64,000 nucleotides of DNA from positions 1,240,001 through 1,304,000 of the forward strand of contig NZ_CP080327.1 in NCBI RefSeq assembly GCF_019443285.1, read 5' to 3'. Position 1 is the first letter of the stretch. Each line of letters starts with the position of its first letter. This document shows, piece after piece, positions 34,412-43,519 of the stretch. The position numbers and the translations under genes are program-made. The notes under the pieces were generated by a model. The model had not been told where the DNA came from. It saw only the letters and a list, made by a program, of their open reading frames with translations, and ran no database searches. The DNA comes from Aquisediminimonas profunda. Lineage in GTDB: Bacteria; Pseudomonadota; Alphaproteobacteria; Sphingomonadales; Sphingomonadaceae.

Positions 34412-36682
34412 CTAGTCCTCGTTAAAGATTGAGGAGGCAATCCATGCACGCGTCCGGCTTTCAAGCTCGGCGAGCGAAACGGGGCCCAAACTAAGGATCA
34501 TGTCATGGAATGCCCGGAGTGAGAAGCTTTCTCCTAGTAGCGCTTCAGCGTCCGCACGTAGGCCCCGAATTACGCGCTCACCGATCTTGTAGCTCAGCGC
34601 CTGAGCCGGCATGCCGATGTAGCGATCTACTTCGGATTCGCAGGTTGCACGCGGCAGGAAACTGTTCTGTACGAGATAGTCGATCGCCCGCTCCCGGCTC
34701 CAACCCAGCCAGTGTATGCCGGTATCCACCACCAATCTGCAAGCGCGCCAAAGTTCAAAGCTGAGCAAGCCGAATTGGTCTGCAGGATCATCGTACAGCC
34801 CGAGGTCGTGGCCCAGCATTTCGCTATAGAGCGCCCAGCCCTCGACATATCCGTTATAGTCCTGCCACGTGTAGCGACGGAAGTCGGGGAGCCCCTTGAG
34901 TTCGTGGGCGATGCTGAACTGCATCAGATGGCCGGGCCAGGCCTCATGCAGGGTGAGCGCCGGGATCAGATGTAGTGGCGCCTTCTCGGGCAGTGCCGTG
35001 AGCCAGTAGATTCCCGGCATCGATCGATCCGCCGGGGCGGGTTGGGCAAGCGCGGGCGGCAGTGCTCCCGAAGCTGCCACTGTCATAGGCTCAACTCCAT
35101 ACGTGATCCGCGGCATTCGTCCAAATAGGCGCGGCAAGAGTCCATCGACACGCTTCGCAAATGCTCGGGTGAAGGAGAGCAGAGTTTCGGCATCGACCGC
35201 GCACTTCGCTTCTAACTCGGCGGCCACTTCCGCTCTTTCGCCCGTCCGGCCCATTTTGGCCAGGACCGCTTCGAAATCGCCGTGGATACGGGCGACCTCG
35301 TCCAGTCCGATGGCATGGATGGCATCGGGGTCCAGATCGGTCGAGGTCTGCTGACGAACCTTGAAGCGATAGTAGTCACGTCCTCCCGGCTGACTTGACA
35401 GCCCGATCGCGTCGCACAGTTCTGGACCCAGATTGGTCATCGCATCCCGGATCGCGCGCAATGCCGGCGTGATCGCATCCGCTACGATGGATGCGGCCCT
35501 TTTGCGTTGTGATTCCAACTGGGCCGCGTCTGCGCCGGCGATGGCGGGCGCGAAGCGCGCAGCGATGACGGCGCCCAGACCGCTCTTACGGTCGAGGTCT
35601 GCATCCAGCATAGTCAGAATACGGGGCAACAGGATGCTCGGCACGCGATAGCCCCGCCGGAAGCCCTCACTTAGCGATGCGAGGTTTGTTTCGAGGAACG
35701 CGGGTAACGCTTCCATCCGGGCCAGAAAATCATCGCGGTCGACTAAGGTATCGAGCGCGGTCTGTTGCGCCAGCCCCATCGGCAGGTTCGCGAAACCGAA
35801 TGGGAAAAGCTGCGCACGGCGATGTTCGTCAAGGCGATGGGCTGCGAGGAAATTCTCGACCTGCTGCGTTAGCAGCACGAGCGTCGTCCGTTGCTCCACA
35901 TCAAGCCCGGCGATGTCGATCAGCTGCGCGCGGTCGCGCAGGCCACCGCAAAGACGGGCACGGCGATCGAAGTCAAGCACGGCGACTTTGTCCAACTTCC
36001 GGTTCTCACTTCGAATTCCTGCGGCGCTGGCCTCTGTTGGAAACTCTCGAACACGAAAATGCCAGTAATCGGCAGCAAGGTCGGCTAGCTGGCCCGAAGC
36101 AGCCGTGGCCTCCACTGCCATGCGATGGATGACCAACGGATCGACGGCGATCTGCCCTCTCAGATATTCCGCAGGGGCTTCATCATGCGTCGGCAGGGCG
36201 TGAATTGCGCGCGCCACATCCATCCCGGCAACGACGCGACCAAACGCTGCGAACCCGGCACCATCGGCGGTGCGCCCGCCACCTGCGTCCAACGCTGGCT
36301 GCGCACCAATACAAATGAAGAATCCCTGCGCGTTTCCGAGTCCACCATCCAACCTGGGTAGCGAAATTGTCCCATCTTGGTGGTTCAGCCCAGTGTCGAG
36401 CGTGCTCTCATGTTCGACTTTCTCATTGGGCTTCATTGATTTGGCCGCCCCTTGGATGACCTCAATCAGTGGAGTGCCGCGATCGTTGTCGCGGCGCACG
36501 ATACGCGCGATGCTGCCTCCATCATAGGCTCCGGCGGCGACCTCCGACAGGAATGCCTCAACCGACTTTGGTGCGCGATCAGGATAAAGTTCGACCAGCA
36601 TGTCGCCAAGATCGGTGACGATCCGCACCCGCGGCGAGCAATCGACCTTGTCTGGCCTGTGCTCGGAAACCTTGTTGATCAA
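34412..36682 (-). CDS. fusion of cyclophilin-type prolyl isomerase and DUF885 metallopeptidase
   Basis: A protein of 756 residues. Residues 1-190 are a cyclophilin-like domain (VTDLGDMLVELYPDRAPKSV; GFFICIGAQPALDAGGGRTA; GFAAFGRVVAGMDVARAIH), close to the stand-alone isomerase at 22350-22979. Residues 200-750 are a DUF885 protein with the zinc motif His579-Glu580-A-W-P-G-His585 (LTLHEAWPGHLMQF). DUF885 proteins are predicted carboxypeptidase-type metalloenzymes. No signal peptide is visible, so it is probably cytosolic. The start is a TTG overlapping the MFS stop, with GGGAG upstream. Joining isomerase and peptidase in one chain strongly suggests the isomerase serves peptide degradation. Confidence 0.88.
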   Translation of the reverse strand: MINKVSEHRPDKVDCSPRVRIVTDLGDMLVELYPDRAPKSVEAFLSEVAAGAYDGGSIARIVRRDNDRGTPLIEVIQGAAKSMKPNEKVEHESTLDTGLNHQDGTISLPRLDGGLGNAQGFFICIGAQPALDAGGGRTADGAGFAAFGRVVAGMDVARAIHALPTHDEAPAEYLRGQIAVDPLVIHRMAVEATAASGQLADLAADYWHFRVREFPTEASAAGIRSENRKLDKVAVLDFDRRARLCGGLRDRAQLIDIAGLDVEQRTTLVLLTQQVENFLAAHRLDEHRRAQLFPFGFANLPMGLAQQTALDTLVDRDDFLARMEALPAFLETNLASLSEGFRRGYRVPSILLPRILTMLDADLDRKSGLGAVIAARFAPAIAGADAAQLESQRKRAASIVADAITPALRAIRDAMTNLGPELCDAIGLSSQPGGRDYYRFKVRQQTSTDLDPDAIHAIGLDEVARIHGDFEAVLAKMGRTGERAEVAAELEAKCAVDAETLLSFTRAFAKRVDGLLPRLFGRMPRITYGVEPMTVAASGALPPALAQPAPADRSMPGIYWLTALPEKAPLHLIPALTLHEAWPGHLMQFSIAHELKGLPDFRRYTWQDYNGYVEGWALYSEMLGHDLGLYDDPADQFGLLSFELWRACRLVVDTGIHWLGWSRERAIDYLVQNSFLPRATCESEVDRYIGMPAQALSYKIGERVIRGLRADAEALLGESFSLRAFHDMILSLGPVSLAELESRTRAWIASSIFNED

Positions 36683-38052
36683 ATCGTCTCTCCCTCACGT
36701 TCGGCGATGCTTTGGATCAGACCGACGAACGGTCGTTCCGCCATCCGCAGCAAGACGATGCCGGCGAACCAGGCAGGAACCGCGACCATGGTCATCGCCA
36801 CCAGCAACTGGCGTGGTTCAGTGCCCAACGCGCTAGAAACCCAGCCTACCAGTGAGGGTGCGCTGCCCCCGATCAGACCCACCACGATTGTATAGACGGC
36901 GAAAAATCGTGCGCGCAGGACCGAGGGTACCATGTCCTGCAGCAGGGTGGCCACCATGCTGCCAATGGCTGTACCGGACAGCATAACCGCGCCGAACAGC
37001 GAATAGAGTTGCCAAGTCGAACCCGCGAAAGGAAAGGCAAGCAGCAGCGGGCTAGACACCGTCATCGCGATCCAGAAAAAGCGGATCGTCGCAACGGGAC
37101 CAAGATGGACGATCAACCGTCGAACGATCAGTGTCCCAGCAATGACGCCGCCCACCATGCCTAGCCCGGTTGCCAAACCAATGGCCATGCCATTTTCCGC
37201 TGGCGTCGCGTTGAAAAGTCGCGTTGCCGCCACGGGTAACCAGACCAGATAGCCACCAAACGCCAGAACATAGAGGCCGAGACCGCCCAATACTGACCCC
37301 ATCGCAACTCGGTTGCGCCAGACGAATGCCCAAAAGTCGTCCGCAGAAGGGGATTTTGCCGCTTCGAATTTCGGTGCGTCGTGCAACACGTCCAACCGGG
37401 CGAAGGCAAGGAAGATAAGGAAAACAGGTGCGGGAAGCGCGACGAGGAAGAAGGCCAGTCGCCAGGATTCGAAACTGCGCAACGCAGCGGGCAAATCCCC
37501 ATGCGCCGCATCGATTGCACCGATAGCGCCGCCTCCCAGCGCCAGCCCCAATGAAATGCCTAGATAGCCGAAAAAGTACGTCAGTCCGTTGGCCAGCAGA
37601 CGCTTTCGGCCTTTGAAAAGCTCCGGGACAACTGACGCGAAGATCGGTCCGGTGCCGGCTTCCCCAGCCGCAACGGCTATCGCGGCAATGAACATCTGCC
37701 CGAAATTCTTTGCGAAGCCGAAAGAGGCTGTGCCCAGCGACCATGTCACAATGCACACGGCGAGCACCGAACGGCGGCCAAAGCGGTCCGCCGCCCAGGC
37801 GATTGGATAGACAGCGGCGACCGAGAAGATCGCAAAGCCGAGGCCTTGGACCATACCCAGCTGACCATCGCTGAGGCCAAGTCTGGCAGACATCGGTGCG
37901 GCTGCCAGAGTCAGTACCTGCCGATCGACGAATGCGAACAGCATTACAAACATCGAGAACCAAAGGGTATACCAGCCGCCCTTCAGCACGTAGTCCGAGT
38001 CACGCTGCACGGCTTCAGACCCGATTGCCCGTGCGGTGGTCGCCATAGTCAT
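36679..38052 (-). CDS. major facilitator superfamily transporter, peptide module 2
   Basis: Twelve-helix MFS permease of 457 residues, paralogue of the one at 22976-24370 (WYTLWFSMFVMLFAFVDRQ; loop WAADRFGRRSVLAV; AAGEAGTGPIFASVVPELF). It overlaps the DPP4-like gene before it and the fusion gene after it by 4 nt each, so expression is tightly coupled. The role is inferred as in module 1: peptide passage through the inner membrane. Confidence 0.92.
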   Translation of the reverse strand: MTMATTARAIGSEAVQRDSDYVLKGGWYTLWFSMFVMLFAFVDRQVLTLAAAPMSARLGLSDGQLGMVQGLGFAIFSVAAVYPIAWAADRFGRRSVLAVCIVTWSLGTASFGFAKNFGQMFIAAIAVAAGEAGTGPIFASVVPELFKGRKRLLANGLTYFFGYLGISLGLALGGGAIGAIDAAHGDLPAALRSFESWRLAFFLVALPAPVFLIFLAFARLDVLHDAPKFEAAKSPSADDFWAFVWRNRVAMGSVLGGLGLYVLAFGGYLVWLPVAATRLFNATPAENGMAIGLATGLGMVGGVIAGTLIVRRLIVHLGPVATIRFFWIAMTVSSPLLLAFPFAGSTWQLYSLFGAVMLSGTAIGSMVATLLQDMVPSVLRARFFAVYTIVVGLIGGSAPSLVGWVSSALGTEPRQLLVAMTMVAVPAWFAGIVLLRMAERPFVGLIQSIAEREGETI

Positions 38053-40409
38053 GCCTCGACCTTCTTTGGCTTCGCGCGGCTTGCGACGAAGCGTTTCATC
38101 GTATGCTCTAACGGTCGATCGAACGACTTCAACGGCGGCGGCGTCTCGCCAAACAGATGCGATACGAAATAGGCCCAGCGCCGACGTAGGCCGTAACCCT
38201 GCCAGTCATGACCGCCGCGCGGCAGGAGCACCAGATCGACGTCCTTGTCCGCCTCGATCAGGCTCTGCACCAGTTGAAAAAGGCCCGCAGGGTGGCAGCC
38301 GGCATCCATCATGCCATGCACCAGCATCAGCTTGCCTGACAGCCCTTCAGCATAGGTCTTTGCCGCCTGCGCCGCATAGTGCTCCGCATCATAGGCGCCG
38401 TGATAGCGCTCACCCCAGCTATGCCAGAAAAGCGCTTGATCATAATTGCCCCCCCCGGCAACCGCAACTTTGAAGAAATCACCAAAACGCAGCGCGGCAT
38501 GCGCGGTCATGTAGCCCCCGCCGGAAAACCCGGTGATGCCTATGCGATCGAGATCGATTTGGCCATTGGCCTGGGCTAGCTGGTGGATCGCAGCGATGTG
38601 ATCTTCTAGGTTAGAGGCCGTGTGTGCGGCGCGGTAAGAGGCCGTGCGGAACGCCTGCTCGCGGTTAGCCGTGCCGCGCCCGTCGAGGACGAGGACATAA
38701 GCACCCAGAGATGCTAGGTGCACGGCATCAATATAGGTGCCACTTCCTATGTCACCATTAGCGAAGCTCGCGTGCGGGACATTGTGAAGTTGCGGTCCGC
38801 CATAGATCAGGTCGATGAGCGGGTATCGAGCGCCGTCTTCTCGGCCGAGCGGCTTGAAAAGCAAGCCGTATGTCTTGGTCAGCCCATCGGCGGCGAGGCA
38901 CTCCACCGGTTCAGGATCTTGCCAACCCTCGGGCAAATCACCTTTTGCCGTTTCGAGCAGCAGGATTTCCCGGCCATCGCGGCCGCGCAGCCATGTCCGG
39001 GGCAGTTCGGTGACGGAGCTTACCGTTTCAACGAAATAGTCCCCGGACGGCGACAGTCCGGAAATCGCCTCGCCATCCATGCCTTCCAGTGTCTTAAGCA
39101 TCATTGCCATGCCGCCGGGCCGCCAGACAACATGATCACCCGGCGCAGCGGCCAGCACCCGCATCGCGCCATCGAGCGACGCTACACAAGGTTTAGTAAC
39201 GTAGGGACTTTCCGTTGGCGCGATGCCAGCCGCAAGGAAGAAAATTTCTCGACGGCCGGCGTCGATGCGCAGCACCTCGCGGACCTGCCAGTCACCAGCG
39301 GTGATAGCGCAGCGTAATGCACCCGTCACCAGATCGTAAAGGTAGAGATGGCCCCGTCCGCTTCGTTCGGAATACCATACCAGTTCGTTGGTCGCCGGCA
39401 GCGGCGCGATCAGCGCCTTGGTATAGACGTTAACACTGACCTCGACATAGGTCGCAGACTCTTCACTGAACACGATGCGTGTCGACCCTGTGGCGACATC
39501 GAACGCGACCACGTGGGCCTTCTGCTCGCCGCGCTCGACGTCGATGAAATAGGCTATACGACTGTCTGCGCTCCACCATGCCATTCCGGACCCGAATACC
39601 GTGGCGTTCATGCGCACGGCAACCAGGCGGGGATAGCGGGCCTCGATCTGTCGTCCGGTCGAGACCTCGATCGCGATCATGCGGAATTCGGTGACCTTTG
39701 GGTCTTCGGGCAGACTTGTCTGGTTGGAATGGATCACCGGCCGCACGCCAGATCCGGGAGCATATTCCGCGAGCGATAGCGGAAGTACATGGCGCTCGTC
39801 GGTTTGCAGGGTCAGGATCCAACGGCCATCGGGTGACCATACTGCCTCGGGCAGTTCTACTCTGTGAGAGCGATTGAGCTGGCGCAAAGCTGCACCAGGC
39901 ACCGCATAGGCGTATTCCGGCGTGCCATCGGTCGTAAGTGAGCGTTCGGCTCCGGTTGCTAGATCGCGCAGTTGCAGATTGTCGCCCGCCAGCAAAAGTG
40001 CATGGCCGCCGTCGGGAGAAGGGAGCCAGTTCCGGTCGGCAGTCTTCTCCGCCGCATTCAGTGTTTGTGCCAACCAATCATAGGCATAGGCTTCGCCATA
40101 GGCGGAGAAAGCCAGAACCGATTCCGCCAGATTGAAGCGCATGTTGCTCAAGACTAATTCGTGCCGGTCGATCGGCACGTCGAGCAAATCGGCCAGCGCC
40201 GCGGCGAGTGCTCTGCGGGTCAACGTCATCTGTCGTTGACCCGCAGCGGCATCGACAATCGCATATTCCGGACCGTCGTCTCCGGACCTTTCGTACCAGA
40301 AATGGTGATCATCTATCCATATCGGGAAGACTGCGCCATTGCTCACGGCTTCGCCCAGGAAAAGACTGGCTTGCGCAGCGTGCGCGCGCTGTTCCCAACT
40401 CAATGCCAT
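38049..40409 (-). CDS. S9 family dipeptidyl-peptidase IV-like serine peptidase, module 2
   Basis: Paralogue of the peptidase at 19963-22353 (786 residues). Propeller segments are VWSPDGRWILTLQTDERHVL and SERSGRGHLYLYDLVTG. The hydrolase domain has Ser629 in GFSGGGYM, the acidic residue in VHGMMDAGCHP and His in RGGHDW. No signal peptide. GC content here is higher than in the module 1 copy, so the two are not a recent duplication. The Asp normally three residues before the ILP/VLLP strand reads DA here (MMDAGCHP) against DE in the paralogue. Confidence 0.9.
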   Translation of the reverse strand: MALSWEQRAHAAQASLFLGEAVSNGAVFPIWIDDHHFWYERSGDDGPEYAIVDAAAGQRQMTLTRRALAAALADLLDVPIDRHELVLSNMRFNLAESVLAFSAYGEAYAYDWLAQTLNAAEKTADRNWLPSPDGGHALLLAGDNLQLRDLATGAERSLTTDGTPEYAYAVPGAALRQLNRSHRVELPEAVWSPDGRWILTLQTDERHVLPLSLAEYAPGSGVRPVIHSNQTSLPEDPKVTEFRMIAIEVSTGRQIEARYPRLVAVRMNATVFGSGMAWWSADSRIAYFIDVERGEQKAHVVAFDVATGSTRIVFSEESATYVEVSVNVYTKALIAPLPATNELVWYSERSGRGHLYLYDLVTGALRCAITAGDWQVREVLRIDAGRREIFFLAAGIAPTESPYVTKPCVASLDGAMRVLAAAPGDHVVWRPGGMAMMLKTLEGMDGEAISGLSPSGDYFVETVSSVTELPRTWLRGRDGREILLLETAKGDLPEGWQDPEPVECLAADGLTKTYGLLFKPLGREDGARYPLIDLIYGGPQLHNVPHASFANGDIGSGTYIDAVHLASLGAYVLVLDGRGTANREQAFRTASYRAAHTASNLEDHIAAIHQLAQANGQIDLDRIGITGFSGGGYMTAHAALRFGDFFKVAVAGGGNYDQALFWHSWGERYHGAYDAEHYAAQAAKTYAEGLSGKLMLVHGMMDAGCHPAGLFQLVQSLIEADKDVDLVLLPRGGHDWQGYGLRRRWAYFVSHLFGETPPPLKSFDRPLEHTMKRFVASRAKPKKVEA

Positions 40410-40421
40410 CCCCGTCGCGCC

Positions 40422-42554
40422 TCAGTATTTTACGTTGAAGCTGGCGCCGATCGTTCGCGGTTGCTGCCGCGCCGGGTATATCAGGGACGCGAACGCGGGG
40501 TAAAGCACGCTGTCGCGGTTGAGAATGTTGCGCACAAAGATCGATGCGCTCCAGTTTTCCCCCGATGCCCCGATCCGGGCATTCAGGATGCTTTGCGTAT
40601 CGGAAAATACCGGAGCAGCCTGGAAGTTGCGGATGTAAACCTGGAATTTATCTGAATACTGGTAATCGACGCGGGCGAAGCTGGGCAGCGTTCCCAGGTC
40701 GAACCGATACTCGGCCGATACCGATCCGGTGAAGCGTGGCACGTAATCCGCAGGATCGCCGGCAAGGTGGTCGAGCGTGTTGGACCGGTATGCCATGTCG
40801 TTCCAGCCGCCGGTCAGTGTCAGCGTCACCGCCGATATCGGCAGATACGTTACGCTGCCATCGACGCCCCAGCCTGTCAGTTTGCCACCATTGGTGGTGA
40901 AGTTGTTCGGGAGGCCGGGGTAGTTCGTGGTAACTTGGACGTCGCTCCACTCGTTCCGGTAGCCAGCCACTTCCAGCGAGAGTTTTCGGTCGTCGGTCTG
41001 GAACTTGCCGCCGACCTCATAGCTCCACAGGGTGTCGGGCTTGAAGCTGGGCTGCACCGGATTGCCGAATCCGGTAGAGGTCAGGTTGAAGCCGCCGCTG
41101 CGAAAGCCCTTGCCTACATTGGCATAGACGTTGATGTTCCGATTGGGTTGCCACGACAGGTTGAAGCGCGGGCTCAGCGCATGAAACTTCCCCTTGCCAT
41201 TATCGACCGCGGCATTTCCGAATATCGAACTGACACTGTGCTGGGTCCGCTTGTCTTCGAAGTAGCGCAATCCTACCAGCAAGTTGAGCGTGGGCATGAT
41301 CTGATAACTCGCCTCGCCGAACGCGGCGAAGGACTTGGAATTCTCGGGACTGGTGCCGCTGACGCTCAATAGTAGCCCGGGCGGCAGGACGACAGGATTC
41401 TGGATGTCGATACCGTTTTGACTTCCGCGCGAGTCCCGATAGAAACCGCCGATTGTCCAGTTGAGCAGGTTGTCCCCGTTGGACGACAGGCGCACCTCTT
41501 GCGAGAAGATTTCGCTGCTGCTGTCGCCTTTGAGGCCGATGGACGAAACCGCACCTGGCGGGACGCCAAAGAACGGGAGGAATGGCAGGAAGGTCGCGGT
41601 AAGATCTAGGATCTGGTGGTTATTGCGGCGCAGGAGACTTGTCGAACTCAAGAGAGTCACGCTCCCGAAATCATAGGTGGCCAGAGCATTCGCCAAAGTG
41701 ACTTTTGACGTGTACGGGGTGGGAAGCTGATCGAAGACCTTCTGGTCTGAGGTGCTCAGGTTCTGGGCACCAATCTCCAGCTCCTGATGCTGCACGGTGA
41801 TGCCAAGCTTGAAGCGCTCGCCCAGCACCGTTGCCAGCTTGCCGCGAAGGGTCAGGGCGTGGCCCGAATTGACATTGCGCAAACCCAGCACCGGGTTGTC
41901 GATCCAGCCGCCAAAATTCTGGTAGGATCCGGCAAAGCGCGCGCCGAGCTGATCGGTGACGATTGGCACGTTGACCACGGCTTCGCCCTTCCAATCCGTT
42001 CCGCCGCTGGAGACGCCAGCGACTTCTCCCGTCGCCGAGGCCGATAGGTGATCCAGATCGACTTCATTGGTAATGTAGCGAATCGTGCCGCTAACGGCAC
42101 CCTGGCCGTAAAGCGTGCCCTGGGGACCGCGAAGCACCTCGATTCGATTGATGTCGAGTAGGCGGACATCCTGGCCCGATTGGCCGGCTTCCATGTTGAG
42201 AGGTATTTCGTCCAGATAGACGCCGACAGTAGGCAAGCCGCTGTACGCCGAGACGCCGCGCAGATTGACCCGCTGCTGACCGGGCGCAAACTGCGTGATC
42301 GCGAGGCCCGGGACGGAAAACTGGGCGTCTTCGAGAGCGCTTGCGCCACGTTTGGCCAGTACCTCCCCCGTCACTGCTGTGATCGAGATCGGCACGTCGA
42401 TCAGTTTCTGCTCCCGCTTCTGCGCGGTGACGATGATTTCACCATTAGCAGCACCTTCATCATCAGGCCTGTCCTGCGCCAGCGCCGGCGCCGCCGCCAT
42501 GGCAAGCAATCCGAAAACTGTAACACCGACCGTGTCGCCAAGACTCTTTTTCAT
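40422..42554 (-). CDS. TonB-dependent receptor of peptide module 2
   Basis: Outer-membrane receptor of 710 residues: signal peptide (VFGLLAMAAAPALAQ), TonB box/plug start GEIIVTAQKREQKLIDVPIS, plug motif IEVLRGPQGTLYGQGAVSG, and barrel ending ASFNVKY. GGAGG precedes the ATG. It is the first gene of a four-gene operon with the S9 peptidase 12 nt downstream. A TetR gene is divergent, with a 10-bp-arm inverted repeat between them. Ligand is probably a peptide or peptide-like compound. Confidence 0.94.
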   Translation of the reverse strand: MKKSLGDTVGVTVFGLLAMAAAPALAQDRPDDEGAANGEIIVTAQKREQKLIDVPISITAVTGEVLAKRGASALEDAQFSVPGLAITQFAPGQQRVNLRGVSAYSGLPTVGVYLDEIPLNMEAGQSGQDVRLLDINRIEVLRGPQGTLYGQGAVSGTIRYITNEVDLDHLSASATGEVAGVSSGGTDWKGEAVVNVPIVTDQLGARFAGSYQNFGGWIDNPVLGLRNVNSGHALTLRGKLATVLGERFKLGITVQHQELEIGAQNLSTSDQKVFDQLPTPYTSKVTLANALATYDFGSVTLLSSTSLLRRNNHQILDLTATFLPFLPFFGVPPGAVSSIGLKGDSSSEIFSQEVRLSSNGDNLLNWTIGGFYRDSRGSQNGIDIQNPVVLPPGLLLSVSGTSPENSKSFAAFGEASYQIMPTLNLLVGLRYFEDKRTQHSVSSIFGNAAVDNGKGKFHALSPRFNLSWQPNRNINVYANVGKGFRSGGFNLTSTGFGNPVQPSFKPDTLWSYEVGGKFQTDDRKLSLEVAGYRNEWSDVQVTTNYPGLPNNFTTNGGKLTGWGVDGSVTYLPISAVTLTLTGGWNDMAYRSNTLDHLAGDPADYVPRFTGSVSAEYRFDLGTLPSFARVDYQYSDKFQVYIRNFQAAPVFSDTQSILNARIGASGENWSASIFVRNILNRDSVLYPAFASLIYPARQQPRTIGASFNVKY

Positions 42555-42575
42555 GTGCCCACCTCCCTCAGTTTG

Positions 42576-42608
42576 AAATAAAAACAGAGCATGCGCCCGT
42601 TTTTATTT
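42576..42608. promoter_or_regulatory. inverted repeat, candidate TetR operator
   Basis: AAATAAAAAC at 42576-42585 and GTTTTTATTT at 42599-42608 are perfect 10-bp arms separated by 13 bp. The repeat lies in the 123-bp gap between the divergent TonB receptor and TetR genes, about 20 bp upstream of the receptor start. Position and symmetry fit a TetR dimer-of-dimers site that shuts both genes; binding is not shown. Confidence 0.55.
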
Positions 42609-42677
42609 ATTTGCAAGAGGCTTAATCGAGTGACAAGAATACCGCCGGGCGAGAACGGTGAGAAAGAAGGGAGTAAA

Positions 42678-43316
42678 ATGCCGAAGCGAGATGAGGATTA
42701 CATGCGCCGTCAGCGCGACGCGATCGCCCGCGCGGCGCTGGGAGTGCTGATCGAAAAGGGCTATTACGAAACTACGCTACGCGACATCTGCCGCGCTGCG
42801 AATGCGTCGAACGGGGCGCTTTATTCATATTTTCCAACGCGCGAGGCGGTGGTTGTAGCTGCTTGCCTTATAGATCATGCCGAGCATTCGAAGGCCGAAC
42901 TGCCCGTTGACTGGAAGAACTACGCTAGGCTGCCGGAAGCGCAGGACATGGCCGTGGGGAGTTACAATTCCAGACGGTTCAGACTATCTCTGCAATTTGT
43001 GGCCGCAATTTCGCAAATGAACGAACCGCCCGAAGGAATGGCGTTGATATTTCAGGTCCATCGGGACAACATCCGGCGAACCCTGCTCCGATTCCATGAG
43101 CGCGGTGTCATAGCATTGCCGCTTGGTATTGAAACCACGACAGATCTTCACTCCCAACTCTTCATCGGCGCTGAATATCAACTGACAGCGAACCGTGAGT
43201 ATTCGAGGGAGAAAATCGGGAACGCCTTGGAGGCCGGCTTGGCCCTGTCGGCTGGGCTGGTTGAAGCGAAGTTTGGCCGCCCCAATAGCAAGGCCAACGC
43301 GGGCGTCAGCAATTGA
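42678..43316 (+). CDS. TetR-family transcriptional regulator
   Basis: A product of 212 residues with an N-terminal TetR helix-turn-helix (AALGVLIEKGYYETTLRDIC, RAANASNGALYSYFPTREAV) and a divergent ligand-binding part. ATG 42678 has GAAGGGAG at 42665-42672; a longer open frame from 42591 has no site. It probably represses or tunes the divergent peptide module 2 in response to an imported molecule. Confidence 0.9.
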   Translation: MPKRDEDYMRRQRDAIARAALGVLIEKGYYETTLRDICRAANASNGALYSYFPTREAVVVAACLIDHAEHSKAELPVDWKNYARLPEAQDMAVGSYNSRRFRLSLQFVAAISQMNEPPEGMALIFQVHRDNIRRTLLRFHERGVIALPLGIETTTDLHSQLFIGAEYQLTANREYSREKIGNALEAGLALSAGLVEAKFGRPNSKANAGVSN

Positions 43317-43427
43317 TTGAACTGCCCTAAAGTTATCGGAGGTTTGACTGCTATCGAGTGCTTGGGGAATTAGTCAGCGATCTGAAAGATCAACATGGCT
43401 GTTCCTGAGCCCTCGCCTCAGCCGAAC

Positions 43428-43464
43428 TGAGTTCGAGAGCTGCCCGTTTGGACCTTCGAACTCA
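43428..43464. terminator. hairpin between convergent tetR and putA
   Basis: TGAGTTCGA at 43428-43436 and TCGAACTCA at 43456-43464 can form a 9-bp stem with a 19-nt loop, in the gap between convergent genes. It has no clear T-tract on either side, so intrinsic termination is doubtful. Confidence 0.3.
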
Positions 43465-43519
43465 ATCTTCTCAAGCTGGCAGCCACAGCGAGAATACCGC
43501 AACTCATTGCCAGTCCTAA

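Noticed and set aside
38718-39317. Plus-strand open frame of 199 codons
   Set aside because: Antisense to the second DPP4-like peptidase gene.
17380-42554. Lasso-peptide cluster with S9 isopeptidase and TonB receptor
   Set aside because: Some lasso-peptide loci have an S9-type isopeptidase beside a TonB receptor, but no precursor, B protease or C cyclase gene is visible near either module, and the S9 enzymes lack signal peptides.
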